A stretch of 64,000 nucleotides of DNA. Source: Falciphora oryzae. Its lineage: Eukaryota; Ascomycota; Sordariomycetes; Magnaporthales; Magnaporthaceae. The notes below the pieces were generated by a model. That model did no database searches. It was given only the letters and a program-made list of their open reading frames with translations, and had not been told where the DNA came from. How positions within the stretch are numbered: the first letter of the stretch is position 1; each line of letters begins with the position of its first letter. Shown in pieces: positions 1-11,291 of the stretch. Both the position numbers and the translations under genes were made by a program. Location: positions 112,627 through 176,626 of the forward strand of contig JNVV01000039.1 of NCBI GenBank assembly GCA_000733355.1, read 5' to 3'.

Positions 1-1994
1 GGGAGGGGACGGCGGGCCTGTCCTTTCTGCGTGTGGGCACCATGGAGAGAGCTCGTCTATTCAATATTTTGGAGCCACAACAAACACGGAACGGTGGACG
101 GCGGCCCACCTCGTCCGCGCCCAGCCTGTTTTTTTTTTTTTTTTTTTTTTCTTCTTCCTTTTTCTTGGGCAGCTTTCTTCCTTTTGCCCCAGCACAGAGG
201 CGGAGTAACAACGAGATTGGAGAGCCGAACCGCTCGAGCAGGTCGGAGGCCATCCAAGCTAAACAAGCTGCCCGCTTTTGCAAGCTTCCCCACCCTTTGC
301 TGCCATTGGCTGCTGGGGCTCCCTAGCTCCTCGCTCCTCGCATACCCTTGACCGTGCTCATGAAACCAGCGCCCTCAACCCTGGACGTCGACGGTCTGGG
401 CGGGCCTTGTCCCCAGCCTGACCCTTTGCGCCTCGGTTTTCCCACCACGGCCGGACCTTTAGCAAATGGCCCACACACCCACACCCACCTCGCGCGCAGA
501 CACGCAGCCAGACGCAGCAGACACACAGTCGCAGCTGCCCACACCTCCTCGGCCTGGTTCGTCGCCGCAGGTACTTGGGCCAGCTGTATCCGTACCTGGA
601 CACGCCGGCCCGCAGAGCTCTTGAACAGTGCGCCAAACGAGGCTATCCAGGTCGCTGTTCCCGGTCCCAGGTAACTCGACCCTGGACTGCCCGATGTGGC
701 TGGCCCATTTGGCGACCCAGATCCGAAAGGGGAGTAGACGAGAAGAAGAAAAGACGAGTCGAGAAAAAAAAAAAAAATATGAGAGCAGGTCCAGGGGTCA
801 TGCCGACTGACCGCCCGCCCCAACCGATGAAGTCCACACGCTCTTTCAATCGAGTCGCGCACCCTGGGCCGACTGACCTCTCCAGTTTTTGTATTATTTT
901 GATTTTCTTTTTTTTTTTTTTTAATCCTGTCATTTTTTAGATTTTTTTTTCTTCTCATTCCCCTCTCTCAAGACACGCCGCTGCTGTTGCTGCCGCCTGT
1001 TGTGACCAGACTCGAACTCGCGCAAGCCTCGTCCCATCCCTCCCGCCGCCGCGACACCCACACGCCCCTCCCCCTGGCGGTCGACGAGTCGCACCGCCCA
1101 GGGCGTTTTTGATCCCAAGGTTTTTTCTCAGTTTCTTTATTTTTGTATACGTCAGTTCCAGGGGTAGTGGAAGCAGGCAAAAGCCGGCTAGGCCAGTCAG
1201 TCGCACACGGTCGGTCAGCCAGCAGCCCGCCACCTCGCCAGCCAGAGCCCGGGTCCTGGCTCCCCCATCCCAGCGTGCGCCGTGACGGCCTGGCATCCAG
1301 CACCTTTCGCCCCAGCCGCTTGCTTGCTGCCGATCCTTCTCGAACTTTGATCTCGAGCGCTCCCGTTGCGACGGTACCTTGGGTCGAAACCTCGGACCTC
1401 CAAAAAGACGCACGCCGTTTCTGTTTCGACGAATCGCGACCCACGTTCCTGGCTCACCCATCTGCCCCTGCCGAGCGCAAGAGAGAGGAGAAAAAAAAAA
1501 AAGTCACCCCGACGAATACGTACCACAGACCACAGACGGCACCGACTCGTCTGGCTGCCCTGCCCGCCCGTGGAGCCCGACCGTCTCGCCGCCAGACAGC
1601 TTCCATCCTCCAACGGCCAATAGGGCCCGTCTTTGCGCCGAGAACCTACCTCCCCTCCCCCTCGTCGCGCGCGCCCCTTCGGCCGAGCTTTACCTATCCA
1701 AACTCACACCCCCCCTGTCCCTCATTTTTTTTGTACCTGTTTATTATTTTATCTTTTTCTCCTCTCGCGCTGTGTACTTGCGGGTATATGTTCGGAATCT
1801 GGTGGCCCAGTCCCTGTCCACCATCCAGCCGGCTGCCCGGCCTTGCGTGCTGACGAATTTCGTCGGAGCTCTCATGGCCTCCGCACGCGCACCTTCTGTC
1901 TGACGTCTGTTGTCTCGCTGGAGAAGCCTTTGCCCTGCCTCGACCGTGTTTATGCGCACGCCTCCAGAGCGGCCTGCTGCTCACGGTCAGAAGC
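1..1994. other. Gene-free leader/promoter of the Zn2Cys6 regulator
   Basis: No convincing gene is visible. The + strand is pyrimidine-rich with many T tracts (22 Ts at 129-150) and short CT-rich blocks, the usual look of a long promoter plus 5' leader in filamentous fungi. Open frames here are low-complexity and overlap on both strands, so I read them as chance frames. Short upstream ATG frames precede the regulator's start and could affect its translation. Confidence 0.55.
129..150. repeat. Homopolymer T tract (22 nt)
   Basis: An uninterrupted run of 22 T lies in the upstream region of the Zn2Cys6 regulator. It is a simple nucleosome-excluding type of tract, with no coding meaning. Confidence 0.9.
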
Positions 1995-2599
1995 ATGGAC
2001 CAAGGGCCGGAGAACAAGAGACCACGGCTGTCCAACAACCCGCCATCTTGGTCCAATTCCCATCATGGAGTCTCGCTGCCCCATCCTACAGCAAGAGAAT
2101 ATCAGCCGCCTCCGCACCACTTCTCGCGCGACCTCCCTCCTCACCCCCCTCCCCATCAACCTCCTCCTTTGAACACCAACCAGCACTTCGACGACCGACG
2201 TCGCCATGAGCAGGACCACTATTCCCAACGACAGGATCACCGCCAACCGCCTCCATCGCCCGCGCATCCTCCACACTACGCCCAGACCTACTCACCTCGC
2301 GAGCCACCCAGCGGCGTGAAGAGGGATTTCGACGAGCTCCCTCAGCTGCGTAGACCACATTCGACCGGCGCACCCGATCCTAACGTGCCGGGCACTCCCC
2401 TTGGCCATTCCGCGCAACCGCCACCGCACGCCCAACATCCACCGCCGCACACGCAACAGCACCCTCCTCACCCTTCGCAGCAGTCACCCATGGACGATAG
2501 GAGACACATGAGCTTCGACGGTGGCCCGTCACCCCAGATGTACCACCACAGGCCACCGAGCTATACTCCTCAGACTCCCCATCCGCACTCGCAACCGCA

Positions 2600-2631
<32 letters not shown>

Positions 2632-5600
2632 CGCCGCCGCCACCGCAGCCCCAGCCCCAGTCTCAGCCCCCGCCGCAAACGCCTTATGAGCAGTCAACTC
2701 AGATGTATGGCTCTGGGCCACCCAGCGCGGGCCCGGAAGCGTTGTACTTGGCCACATATTCATCATCAGCAGCGGCCAAGCGGAAAGCTCAGCGTGCTTC
2801 TCAAGTAAGTGTCGAACGGCACACGGCGCAGCAACGCGGCGCAGCGTTTTCCAAGCTCCTGCGCCAGCAATACATGCTAACACGTCCAAACCACAGGCTT
2901 GCGAGAACTGCAGGCAGCTCAAGGCGAAATGCGACGAGACGAAGCCTTGCAAAAACTGCAGGGAAAAGAAGACGGAATGCAAATACCGCGATCCCATTCC
3001 TAAACAGTAAGACTTCGCTATGGGACGCGCAAATACTTGTGGGCAGACAGATCTCGCGGTGCTGACAAGCTTTGATCACGATAGGTCGGATAAGGTCCAG
3101 GTCGAGGTCCTTGAGGGCATTAATAGCTTGAAAGAAAGCTTGGAGATGATGGCCCGGTCTTTCGAAGCGCGGTTCGAAAGGCTTGAGGCCACCCTAAAGT
3201 TTGATCCCCGGCCAGACGACATCAAGAAGGAGCCGGTGGAGATGGATGATTCGGCATCTCAATCGTTGGCCACCGAACCGATCCACCCCGACATACCGAT
3301 CCCTTCTGTTCAGGACGACAACGATGGTCAAGATGAGACCATGGCCGAAGCACCGCCTGCCGATGAGCCAGAGGCGGAAAAGGATGCGGACACGGACAGT
3401 GAGGAACAGCTTGACATGCCGCCTCGCTCTCCCCGCTCGCCCGTGCCACCCGGAAAGCCTGCGATTCCAAGCAAGCACACGACAGGCGCAGGATTGCTCC
3501 TCAAATGGCCGGCTGTTGCTCACATGATGGGAGATCTTTTGGAAAGGGAGGAGGGCATCAACACGAAGCATTTGCACGAGTTTCCGCTGAAAAACGAGGA
3601 GGAAAGGGGCCTGCTGCACATCTACGGCTGCGGTGAAGGCCGAGGCGAGGGCCGCAGGAAAACCAACAGGGACCCGGGCCTCCATAGCAGGGACTCGATG
3701 ATGGATATTGGAAGCATACCAGCCGGACCGGAATCGCCAGATACGGGCCCCTCACCCTCTCCGAGCAACGACTGGGGTCACATTGGCGGTTTTATCGGCG
3801 ACACGCCCCAGGCCGTCACCTCAGTAGTAGACGGAAAGCCCACGCGGGGTACCACCGGGGAGCTGGACCTCGATCCCACAACCGTCTGGAAGCTTGTGCA
3901 GAGCTACGAGGACAACATCCAGAACATGCACCCGATCATTCTCAAGAATGACCTGCACGGCATCGTCAACAAGTTCCTCGCTAGCTTGGGCTCGGCCGTC
4001 CTGACGAAGCCGGCCAACAAGACCTCGGGCGTCGCCATGTTCGCGAACACAGGCATTCCCATCGATGAGATCGGCCAGAAGCGGAAGAGGGGCGGCTCAT
4101 CCGATGGCGGCCCTGAGCCCGGCTCACCCCCTCTGAAGGTGCAACGCATGTCCCGCCACATCCAAACGGCTGTGGTGCTTTGTGTGCTCGCCCTTGGCAA
4201 AATCTGCCTGCACAAAGAGGCGCTGCCCGACGTCGTGCCCAGCTCCGAGCCCATAGGCAGCGGATCGTCATCTATGGGCCGGAATGGGACGCCACCATCA
4301 CCTCCGGCTCACGGATCGCCCCCGGCCATGACGGTCCAGTCGATTCTCTCGCCCACGGCTGACCCGGTGAGGGCGGGACCGACCAGCAGGCGGTCCTCCT
4401 TTGAAGGACAGTCGACCCCGTACAAGGGGCAGGCTAAAAGGAATATGGATGTTATCCCTGGCCTGGACTACCTCGCCCTCGCGACTGATATCATCGGAAA
4501 TCAGGTCGGCGGGAGCACTTTTTGGCACATTTACGCAAATTTGTTGGCCGGTCTGTACTACGGACAGCTGGGTCGGGTGCTGGAAAGCTATTCGCACATC
4601 CTGGCTGCCTCGATGAAGGTGCAGCAGCTTATGAGAGGGTAAGTCACGGGCGTGATGGTCTGTCAACAAGGTCGTCTAGCTAGGTCTTGTGCTAACATTT
4701 GCATCTTTGATCTCAGCGAATTCGGCCGTCTGATCGATGGTCACACCAAGGGCGTTCCCCAGAACTCGGCCGCCGACACGCGATTCTTCTTTCTCTTTTG
4801 GTCCTGCATGCAGTTGGAGAGCGACATCATCGCCGAACTGCATCTCCCACAGTCGGGCATTTTGACGTACGAGGAGAATTTCCCGCTCCCTCCACTTAGC
4901 GGTGCCATGGCAAACCGCATCGACGAGCGTGTGGCCAAAAGCTATCTCGGCCAGTTGTACCTGCGGAAGCAGCTGAACAAGGCGCACACGCTGCTTTACG
5001 GCGACCGCCTCGAACGTTCGCACTATCGCAACATGCTCGATATGATTCAGCAGCTGTCAGATATGATCGATCCTAACCTCTGGGTTGCGCCCGTCTTCAA
5101 GTTCGATCCCGAGAACGACCCGCCGGCCACCGAGATCCTTGATGCGCGGTTGCGGGCCAAGTTTTGGGGCGCTACGAACATCATCTGCAGGCCCATCATC
5201 AAGTCCATCCTGAACTCCAAGTTCAAGGAGCAGCGCAGTGACGCCCCAGAGGAAATAGACTGGACGGATCCCATCAACGAGGTCGTTGATCCCAATGACC
5301 CCGTCATCCTTAATTATGCCAAGAAGGGAATCCGGGCTCTCATCGAAAGCACCAAGGCCTTCCACGGCCTGAAGGAGCGGCGCTTTATCATCACCAATGT
5401 GTTTGGTACCGCTCACGCGTAAGTACAGTTGCAGTATAGACATCCTATCTACTCGGACGCTCTGCTAACACTCTGGGGTCTTTTGTAGTCAATGGGGCAA
5501 CATGATCACCCTCGCTGCCGTCTACCAGGACGAACACCTCCGCGCATTTATAAATCCGCTCGAGCTCAGCATTCTCTTCCAGCGAACCATTGACTTCCTC

Positions 5601-5945
5601 CAGACTGTCGCGCACCGCACGAGCGCCCTGACAATCGGCCTGAACCTCCTCATAGGCCTCAGGGACAAGCTCGACTTGCCGCCCCCCGTCATGCAACCCG
5701 CCGTGAACACCAGCTTCTCGAGTACGACCAGCAACCATCAGGCCCCGACACCGAGCCCGAGCACCCCGCTTCAGGAGGCACCGGTGTCCTATGGAGGCCA
5801 TTTCCCCCATCACTACGGCGGGCAACCGAATCAACAGCAGGGACCGCCACAGCAAGGACAGCAGCAGCAGCCGCAGCACGGACCACAACAGCCGCATCAA
5901 TTCGCCTCTCCGAACAACCCGCCCCAGGACAGCCCCAAGGCATGA
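1995..5945 (+). CDS. Zn2Cys6 fungal-specific transcription factor
   Basis: Predicted nuclear DNA-binding regulator of 1210 aa in five exons: 1995-2804, 2897-3006, 3085-4638, 4717-5418 and 5489-5945. All four introns have GT-AG ends and preserve frame. Residues 1-270 are a Pro/Gln/His-rich low-complexity region with a CAG/CAA-encoded Gln run. The binuclear zinc cluster follows at 272-298 with canonical spacing C-x2-C-x6-C-x5-C-x2-C-x6-C and is split out in its own small exon. A short coiled coil (about 308-345) follows, then an acidic linker, and from about 565 a region like the fungal-specific TF middle homology domain (LDPTTVWKLVQSYEDNI...MHPI). The C terminus is again Gln/Pro-rich. The long activation-like segment placed before the zinc cluster is less common, since the cluster is usually near the N terminus. 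The target genes cannot be told from sequence. The start is the first ATG in frame with the Pro-rich exon. Confidence 0.88.
2598..2630 (+). repeat. CAG/CAA trinucleotide repeat (poly-Gln)
   Basis: A run of CAG codons with a few CAA interruptions encodes a polyglutamine stretch followed by a Pro-rich stretch in the first exon of the Zn2Cys6 regulator. Length variation between isolates would be expected. Confidence 0.9.
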
Positions 5946-7768
5946 GGGGCTGGGCCGAAAGCGCGGTGTGCGAACCTGGCTGGCCGCCACCCAAGGAAGA
6001 GCCTGCGCCGAAAACCCCGGTGCCGACTCTTTCCGGTGGGAGGGGGCTTGGTGCAGCCAGTTATGGAGCCACCCCTTCGCTTGTACCATTCCTCTTTTCT
6101 CCTCTTTGGGCGGCATAATTGTGTACTTTAAGCAACAGCGAAAGAGATGGGGGCCAGCCACCTTTGGACCTGGTCTCCCCTTGCACATTTTTCCTTCTCG
6201 TCTGGAACTATTGGCTAATTCTTGTTGATAGTTTGACATGTCAGATCGGACTGCATATCCTGGTTACTTGCCGCTTTGCTTTTTTTTTTTCCTGGGTCCT
6301 ATTTTCTGTTTTCACAGTTCCACTCCCCCATTTTTTTTTTTTCTTTTTTCTTTTTTCTTTTCTTTCCAGGTTCCACTACTCGCTCGCGCGTTTCTCTTGT
6401 TCTCCTCTTGTCTTCTTTTCCTCATGGTTTGAGCACTCAAGCAATACGGCATGGCATTATATCATCGTCATCATCATTTCAAGGCGAAAGAAAGCCCACG
6501 GCGGGAGGGAAATTAACGAAGGAAATACCACATGAGCGCAAAAGATTTTTTTTTCTCATTTCTCATTTATCTACCTTACTTATTACTATTATTTTAAGTA
6601 TTTCACTGCCCTGTTTCTGTTCATAAATACCTTGACGGCGGTGCGGGTCTTTTTTCAGCCTCGGCTTTTTTCGACCAGTTTTGGTGGCCAATTTTCTATC
6701 ATTTTTTTTTTCGACGTTGTCATTGCTTTTGCAGCCCACTTTTTTTTTTTTCTTTTTCGTTTTGTCGTCGACGGGCTGCGTGGGAAAGGATGGTTGGAGG
6801 GTTGGAGGGTTGCATGGGGAAGAAGCGAATCTGACCTCGTGGGACAGGATAGGTGAGGATAAGCGAGCATTCTGGGATGATGGGGGGCGCGACGCGGCCA
6901 CGGCTTCTAGGCCTGCAGCGTCGTTCAAATATCATTCTTCAGCTTCTTTCCTTCTTTTTGCTTTTTCCTTCTCTCTTGCCTAGCGCCGCGCGGCGTTCGT
7001 AAATAGTTTGACACCTCGCCGATGAATATCGACAAAGATAGCATTGGCCCGCCACTAACCACATCTGCCTATCTATACCTAATCAGTCTTGTTTCTTGCT
7101 TACCGCAACCGGAGCGAAGGGGGAAGAGGCTGAGGGGCTGAATATCGGATCGAGACCTGCTCAGACGCTACCGGTGGTACGGTGTGCCCGGCCGCCCACG
7201 AGGCATTCAAGGTGCCCGTGAGCCCGTCCGGCAACCGAAGCTGGCCGGTCTCGTCCGTCCCGCTGGTTGCTGCTTCACCTAGTTCCGTCAACTTTTTGTT
7301 TTGTTACACGGTTCGACACCTAAATTAGACCGGCCATGTCGCCGGCACTTGGCCGAGACGGGACAAGACGGGAGATAGTATACATGTAAGTAGCCCTTCC
7401 AGACGGACGCGCCGGACCAACGAGATTATAGATAGCGAGAAGATTCCACCCGCTGAAAAAAGAACATCCGGACTGGATGTTGTATGATATGTGATAACAT
7501 GAAGACGCGCGGAGGAAAAACCGCTAATAAGAACATTCAGGCTGGATGCTGTATGATACGTGACGACAGACAAGACACGCGGCTGGAAATGAGAAGGAAG
7601 AGAGAGCCAGGCGAAAACCTCGTGTGCGGTCCCTTAGCTCTCTGGAACCAACACACCCCTTGTTCCGTCTTTCCACGCCCCGTCACCCATCATCGTCCGA
7701 TCCATGTCGCCACTCGGCCTGTTGCGCGAGTGCCAGGATCTCTCTCTACCGGCCGTCCGAATCAGAGA
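5946..7768. other. Convergent intergenic region, regulator 3' end to ATG5 3' end
   Basis: The region holds the 3' untranslated regions of two converging genes. It is T-rich on the + strand (6270-6400, 6690-6760). No gene is supported. An imperfect direct repeat lies at 7450-7589 and is listed separately. Confidence 0.6.
7450..7589. repeat. Imperfect direct repeat, two copies of about 70 bp
   Basis: Copy A starts near 7450 and copy B near 7521. Both run CCGCT..A-rich..GAACAT.C...CTGGATG.TGTATGATA.GTGA..ACA...AAGAC.CGCGG..GGAAA. Most differences between the copies are C/T or G/A transitions, with a 2-nt length difference near the start. No open frame is conserved through it. It may be the remains of a duplicated element. 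Confidence 0.7.
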
Positions 7769-8999
7769 TCACAGCAGGACGACGGTCAGGCAGAGCCAGC
7801 CGTCCGGGTAGGCGGCCTCGCGCATGAGGGCCTCGAGCGGGGCCGAGAAGGGCACGGGGGCGCCGTGGAGGATGACGTTTGCCAAGACCGGGTCACGGCT
7901 GCTCGGGAAGAGGGTGGGCAGCAGGTCTCTAAGCGCAGGACCTAGCGTTTGTGGGGTTTCTGCGAGAAACGAGGGGAGCAGAGAGGGAAGGGGAAAAAAG
8001 GGAGTAGAAGGTTTAAGTTAGTGAGTCCACACACAACGTGCTTGTCCCCATTGGGACCAATCTAGTCCACACCGCCATGGAATGGTGACGAAAAGAAGGG
8101 AAATGGGGGCAATGGAAGACGAAGGGGAAGAAAAGGGATGTGGCGTGCTCACTGTTTGCTATTCGCGGCGCGACCAGGGCCTGCATGACGCGAAACGAGC
8201 CAGCAGCGGCCGGTGTGGTGGTTGTGGGGTTGCTCGGTGAAGAAGAGGGGATGTATATGCGGATCGGCACATGCTTGAGCGGCGTGGGCGCGTTTAGCAG
8301 CTGGTTGTTGATCCTGGCAAAGGTCGCGTAGTCACCTTTTTCGGGGGTAAATTAACATGGCCGAACCAGTCGCATGCCAGGGGATAGGGGGTTCACTTTA
8401 GCCAAGGCAGCCTCGGGAAAACTTACCGTCCTGGACGGCGTTCCACAGGGCCGTTGTGTTGTCCTTGGACATGGACATGATCTGTTTTGCGTGACCGTTC
8501 CGGAGAAAGTCGGCCTGTCGTGCAGGCTGGTTAGCCGGAGGGGTATTCATCAAGGTACGGAGTCCATGCCATGTTTTTTTTACACACGAACCTCCTTTGC
8601 GCCGTTGAGGAAAGTGTCCCCGATATGCCACTCCTCGCCCTCGTCGACGACAAGACGCCACGGCAGGGCCTGGGGCCGGTAGAGGTCGACGAGCAGGCCG
8701 ACGGGCAGGTTGCGCAGCTGGACGTCCTCGTGGTGGAAGCTGGAGCAGGGGCGGCCAAAGTAGGCGGCCAGGCGCGGCAGCAGCAGGGCCAGGTAGCCGA
8801 ACCTGGGCACCTCGGCCACAAAGGGGATGGACGGCGACGACGACGACGACGACGACTGCAGCGACGCGTGCGTGATGTGCACCGGCACCGTCAGCTTCCA
8901 CAGCGCGCTCGGGATGGCCGTGGTGGCGCCGGCGGCCGGGCTGGCGGGCCGAGGACTGCCGCCGCCGCCGCTGGCGGGCCGCGGGGAATAGAAGGCCAT
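7769..8999 (-). CDS. ATG5: Autophagy protein ATG5
   Basis: ATG5 is the acceptor in the ubiquitin-like ATG12-ATG5 conjugate, which with ATG16 promotes lipidation of ATG8 at the phagophore. The model is 289 aa in four exons (complement of 8592-8999, 8427-8514, 8153-8335, 7959-7769). Recognisable ATG5 blocks in order are: ALWKLTVPVHITHAS (about 32-46); PFVAEVPRFGYLALLLPRL...YF (59-81); the LPVGLLVDLY..QALPWRL block (98-116); KEADFLRNGHAKQIMSMSKD....LW (135-154); an IPIRIYIP-like strand; and the C-terminal LFPS...ILHGAPVPFSAPLEALMREAAYPDGWL. Lys146 in the GHAKQ block is a candidate ATG12 acceptor, unproven. A poly-Ser run (about 49-55, from a TCG-type repeat) sits in the N-terminal ubiquitin-like domain, and the stretch before LPVGLL is shorter than I would expect. 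The length is close to yeast Atg5 (294 aa). Confidence 0.93.
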
Positions 9000-11291
9000 G
9001 GGTCGTTTTCTGCTGCGCCTCGATCTCGATGCGATGTGTGATTGCTGCTGCAGCAAGCGGCAGGCTAGGCGCTCACGCAGAGGTGGCGGTCAGTTCGTTT
9101 GCCCCGACTCGGGCCTTTGCTTGGCTAGCCCAGCAGCCCGCAGAGCGGTGGAGCAAAGCGGACAAGGGGCACACCGATGCCGTTCTCCCGCGAATTCCTC
9201 GTGCTGTAAGTCGACGGCGCGTTCTGAGGCGGGCTTAGTTAGCCCACCAACCCCGCCTCCCTACCGAGGTGGCTACCACGCGCGCGATGGATACGTCTTT
9301 TTCCTCTTTCGGCACAACTTTGCTTTTGCGAGGCGGTGTGGCGGCGGGGTTTTTTTTTTTCTCTATGGCAAGCAAACGGGACCGTGGCAAAGCGCGGCTG
9401 AGTTGATGGATCACAAAATGGGATGAGAAGCAAAAGATGGAAGGGAGGGGTTGCCCGAGCTAGTTTAGGCCCGTTTCATTCGCGAACAAAAAGTAAACCA
9501 GAACCACAGCCCACTGGCGGGCCCATCGTGCATATGCAGAAGAAGGGTTCTGGGATGGTCAGAGATGGAGCTTGGGTTCGCTGGAGCTGTCCAAAGCCGG
9601 AGCTAGCTCCATTTTGGCGCTGGGGGATTTGAGGGGTTCAGAGAGCTCCAGCTCCCCGTGCTAGGCCGCTGTCACTGTCAGCGCGGGGTAGGTACCTAGG
9701 AGCGCTGATAACGATAAAGCTTCCCCACTTGTGCTGCCCGAAGGAAGCCGCGTCCATGTGTAACATTCTATTTTGAACACCTCCAGCCCCAGCCACCCAT
9801 CCCGCCAACAAGGTTTGCTTTCCTACTTTTATTTTTCTTCTTTTTTTCTCCCTTGTTTTCTCCTCCCAGGGATACCCAGCACGCCCAGCTGTGGTACCTC
9901 CTTGGCCGCCTGATGCGGTGACAACAAGCCGGGTGGGCTCCGCAGATCTCTCCACCCTTCCCTCCCTCCCCCTCCCTGCACTAGCCTGGCCCTTGCTTGC
10001 CAGAATCTGTCTGGCCGTTTAATTTTGCTTGACACATGTCATGTGCCCCGGGCGGAGCTCCCTTTCTGTCCCACCACTCAACTCGCTGGGCGGACCCCGT
10101 TTTGGGGGTGTGCTCGTGATGCGGGCATGCAGTGACAAGGGTTGATGTTTGCTTGCTAAGTCACAGTGTTGCTTCTGTGCATGCCGCACTGTGGCCTCTG
10201 CCGTCCTTTTGAAACTGTACTTCCAGCCGCAGTCACTTTTTTTTTTTTTTTTTTTTTTTTTTCCCTTCTCTTTTACTCTTTCGGGTCATTCGTTCCCGCC
10301 AGAGAGGCTGGGGCCGTACAGGGAAAAAAAATGAAATGAAAGCACACCAAGAAAAAAGCAAGGCTGCCGATGCACGACACGTAGGCTCACGACTCCTCAT
10401 CTTATTCCTCGCCCGTCTTTCCCCGCCATTCCATCTGTCTAGTCCAATGAGAAAAATGCAGCCATCCACCCGCCTCTTCTCCTTATCGTCGGTTTCTGCA
10501 GCGTCCACCACCCATCACCTCCCGTCCCGTTGTCCCGTATCAGAGGATGTGACTAGGAACCATGTGCGGGTCTTGAAATTTCATGGAGTGATACATCCCG
10601 CCCACTCCACCCGCTTACTGCTAGCTAGCTCCTCGGGAAGGCAGCAGCCCGTAAGGCAGCCTGGGCAACCCAGCAAAACTTCCGGCAACATCCATCCTAT
10701 CATCCCTAGCAACGGATAAGGGGAAGGCACCGGTCCCGTAAATAGTGATCATCCCCTGATGCATTCTTATCGGTGTTGTGATGCCAAATGTAGACTATCT
10801 GCTCTGCGCCTTCTAATAGGGCAGGCGTCTCATCGATGAGGGTCGGCGATAAACGGGGCCCGACGCATATAAATGCCGGCTTCCGAAATGCTGTTTTGAG
10901 TTTTATGTATGCGTAGGGTCCTACCGCTCCTTCACCGGTCTCCAGAATCGCATCACGTGGTGCCGTAGAAATGCACACCACCGCCAAGAGTCGATGATCC
11001 GAGCTACGAGGCATGGCGGTGTGCCAGGCAGGAGTCATGACATTGCCTGATCAGGATTAGACAGGAAATTTTGCGTGGTCCTCACTGGGGTATCCAATCT
11101 GGCGGCACATAAGCACAGGTGAGTTTGATAGTCGTGTCCATTTCATCAAAATCAAGCCCAAGCCGGGACGCTATCGTCAATATCCCCCGCTATCATACAA
11201 CAACGTTGCGAAAAGTATTACCTCCGCCCTTCCCCGCAACCAGGTCTAGGAGAAAAAGGCCAAACGACAACTAGAGGAAGAAACGACCACT
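9000..11291. other. Intergenic region upstream of ATG5
   Basis: No gene is supported in this 2.3 kb. It contains simple T tracts, including 26 T at 10237-10262, and scattered short frames without recognisable domains. It combines the ATG5 promoter with the 3' side of the dehydrin-like gene. Confidence 0.55.
10237..10262. repeat. Homopolymer T tract (26 nt)
   Basis: An uninterrupted run of 26 T lies in the intergenic region between ATG5 and the dehydrin-like gene. Confidence 0.9.

Noticed and set aside
7300..7330. B-box-like GGTTCGACACC suggesting a tRNA
   Set aside because: The flanking T-arm stem does not pair and no A box precedes it.
10706..11038. 110-codon minus-strand frame with some protein-like text (GPRLSPTLIDETPALLEGAEQIVYIW)
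   Set aside because: Reads semi-plausibly, perhaps a gene remnant, but is short, isolated and has no splice partner or family match I can name.
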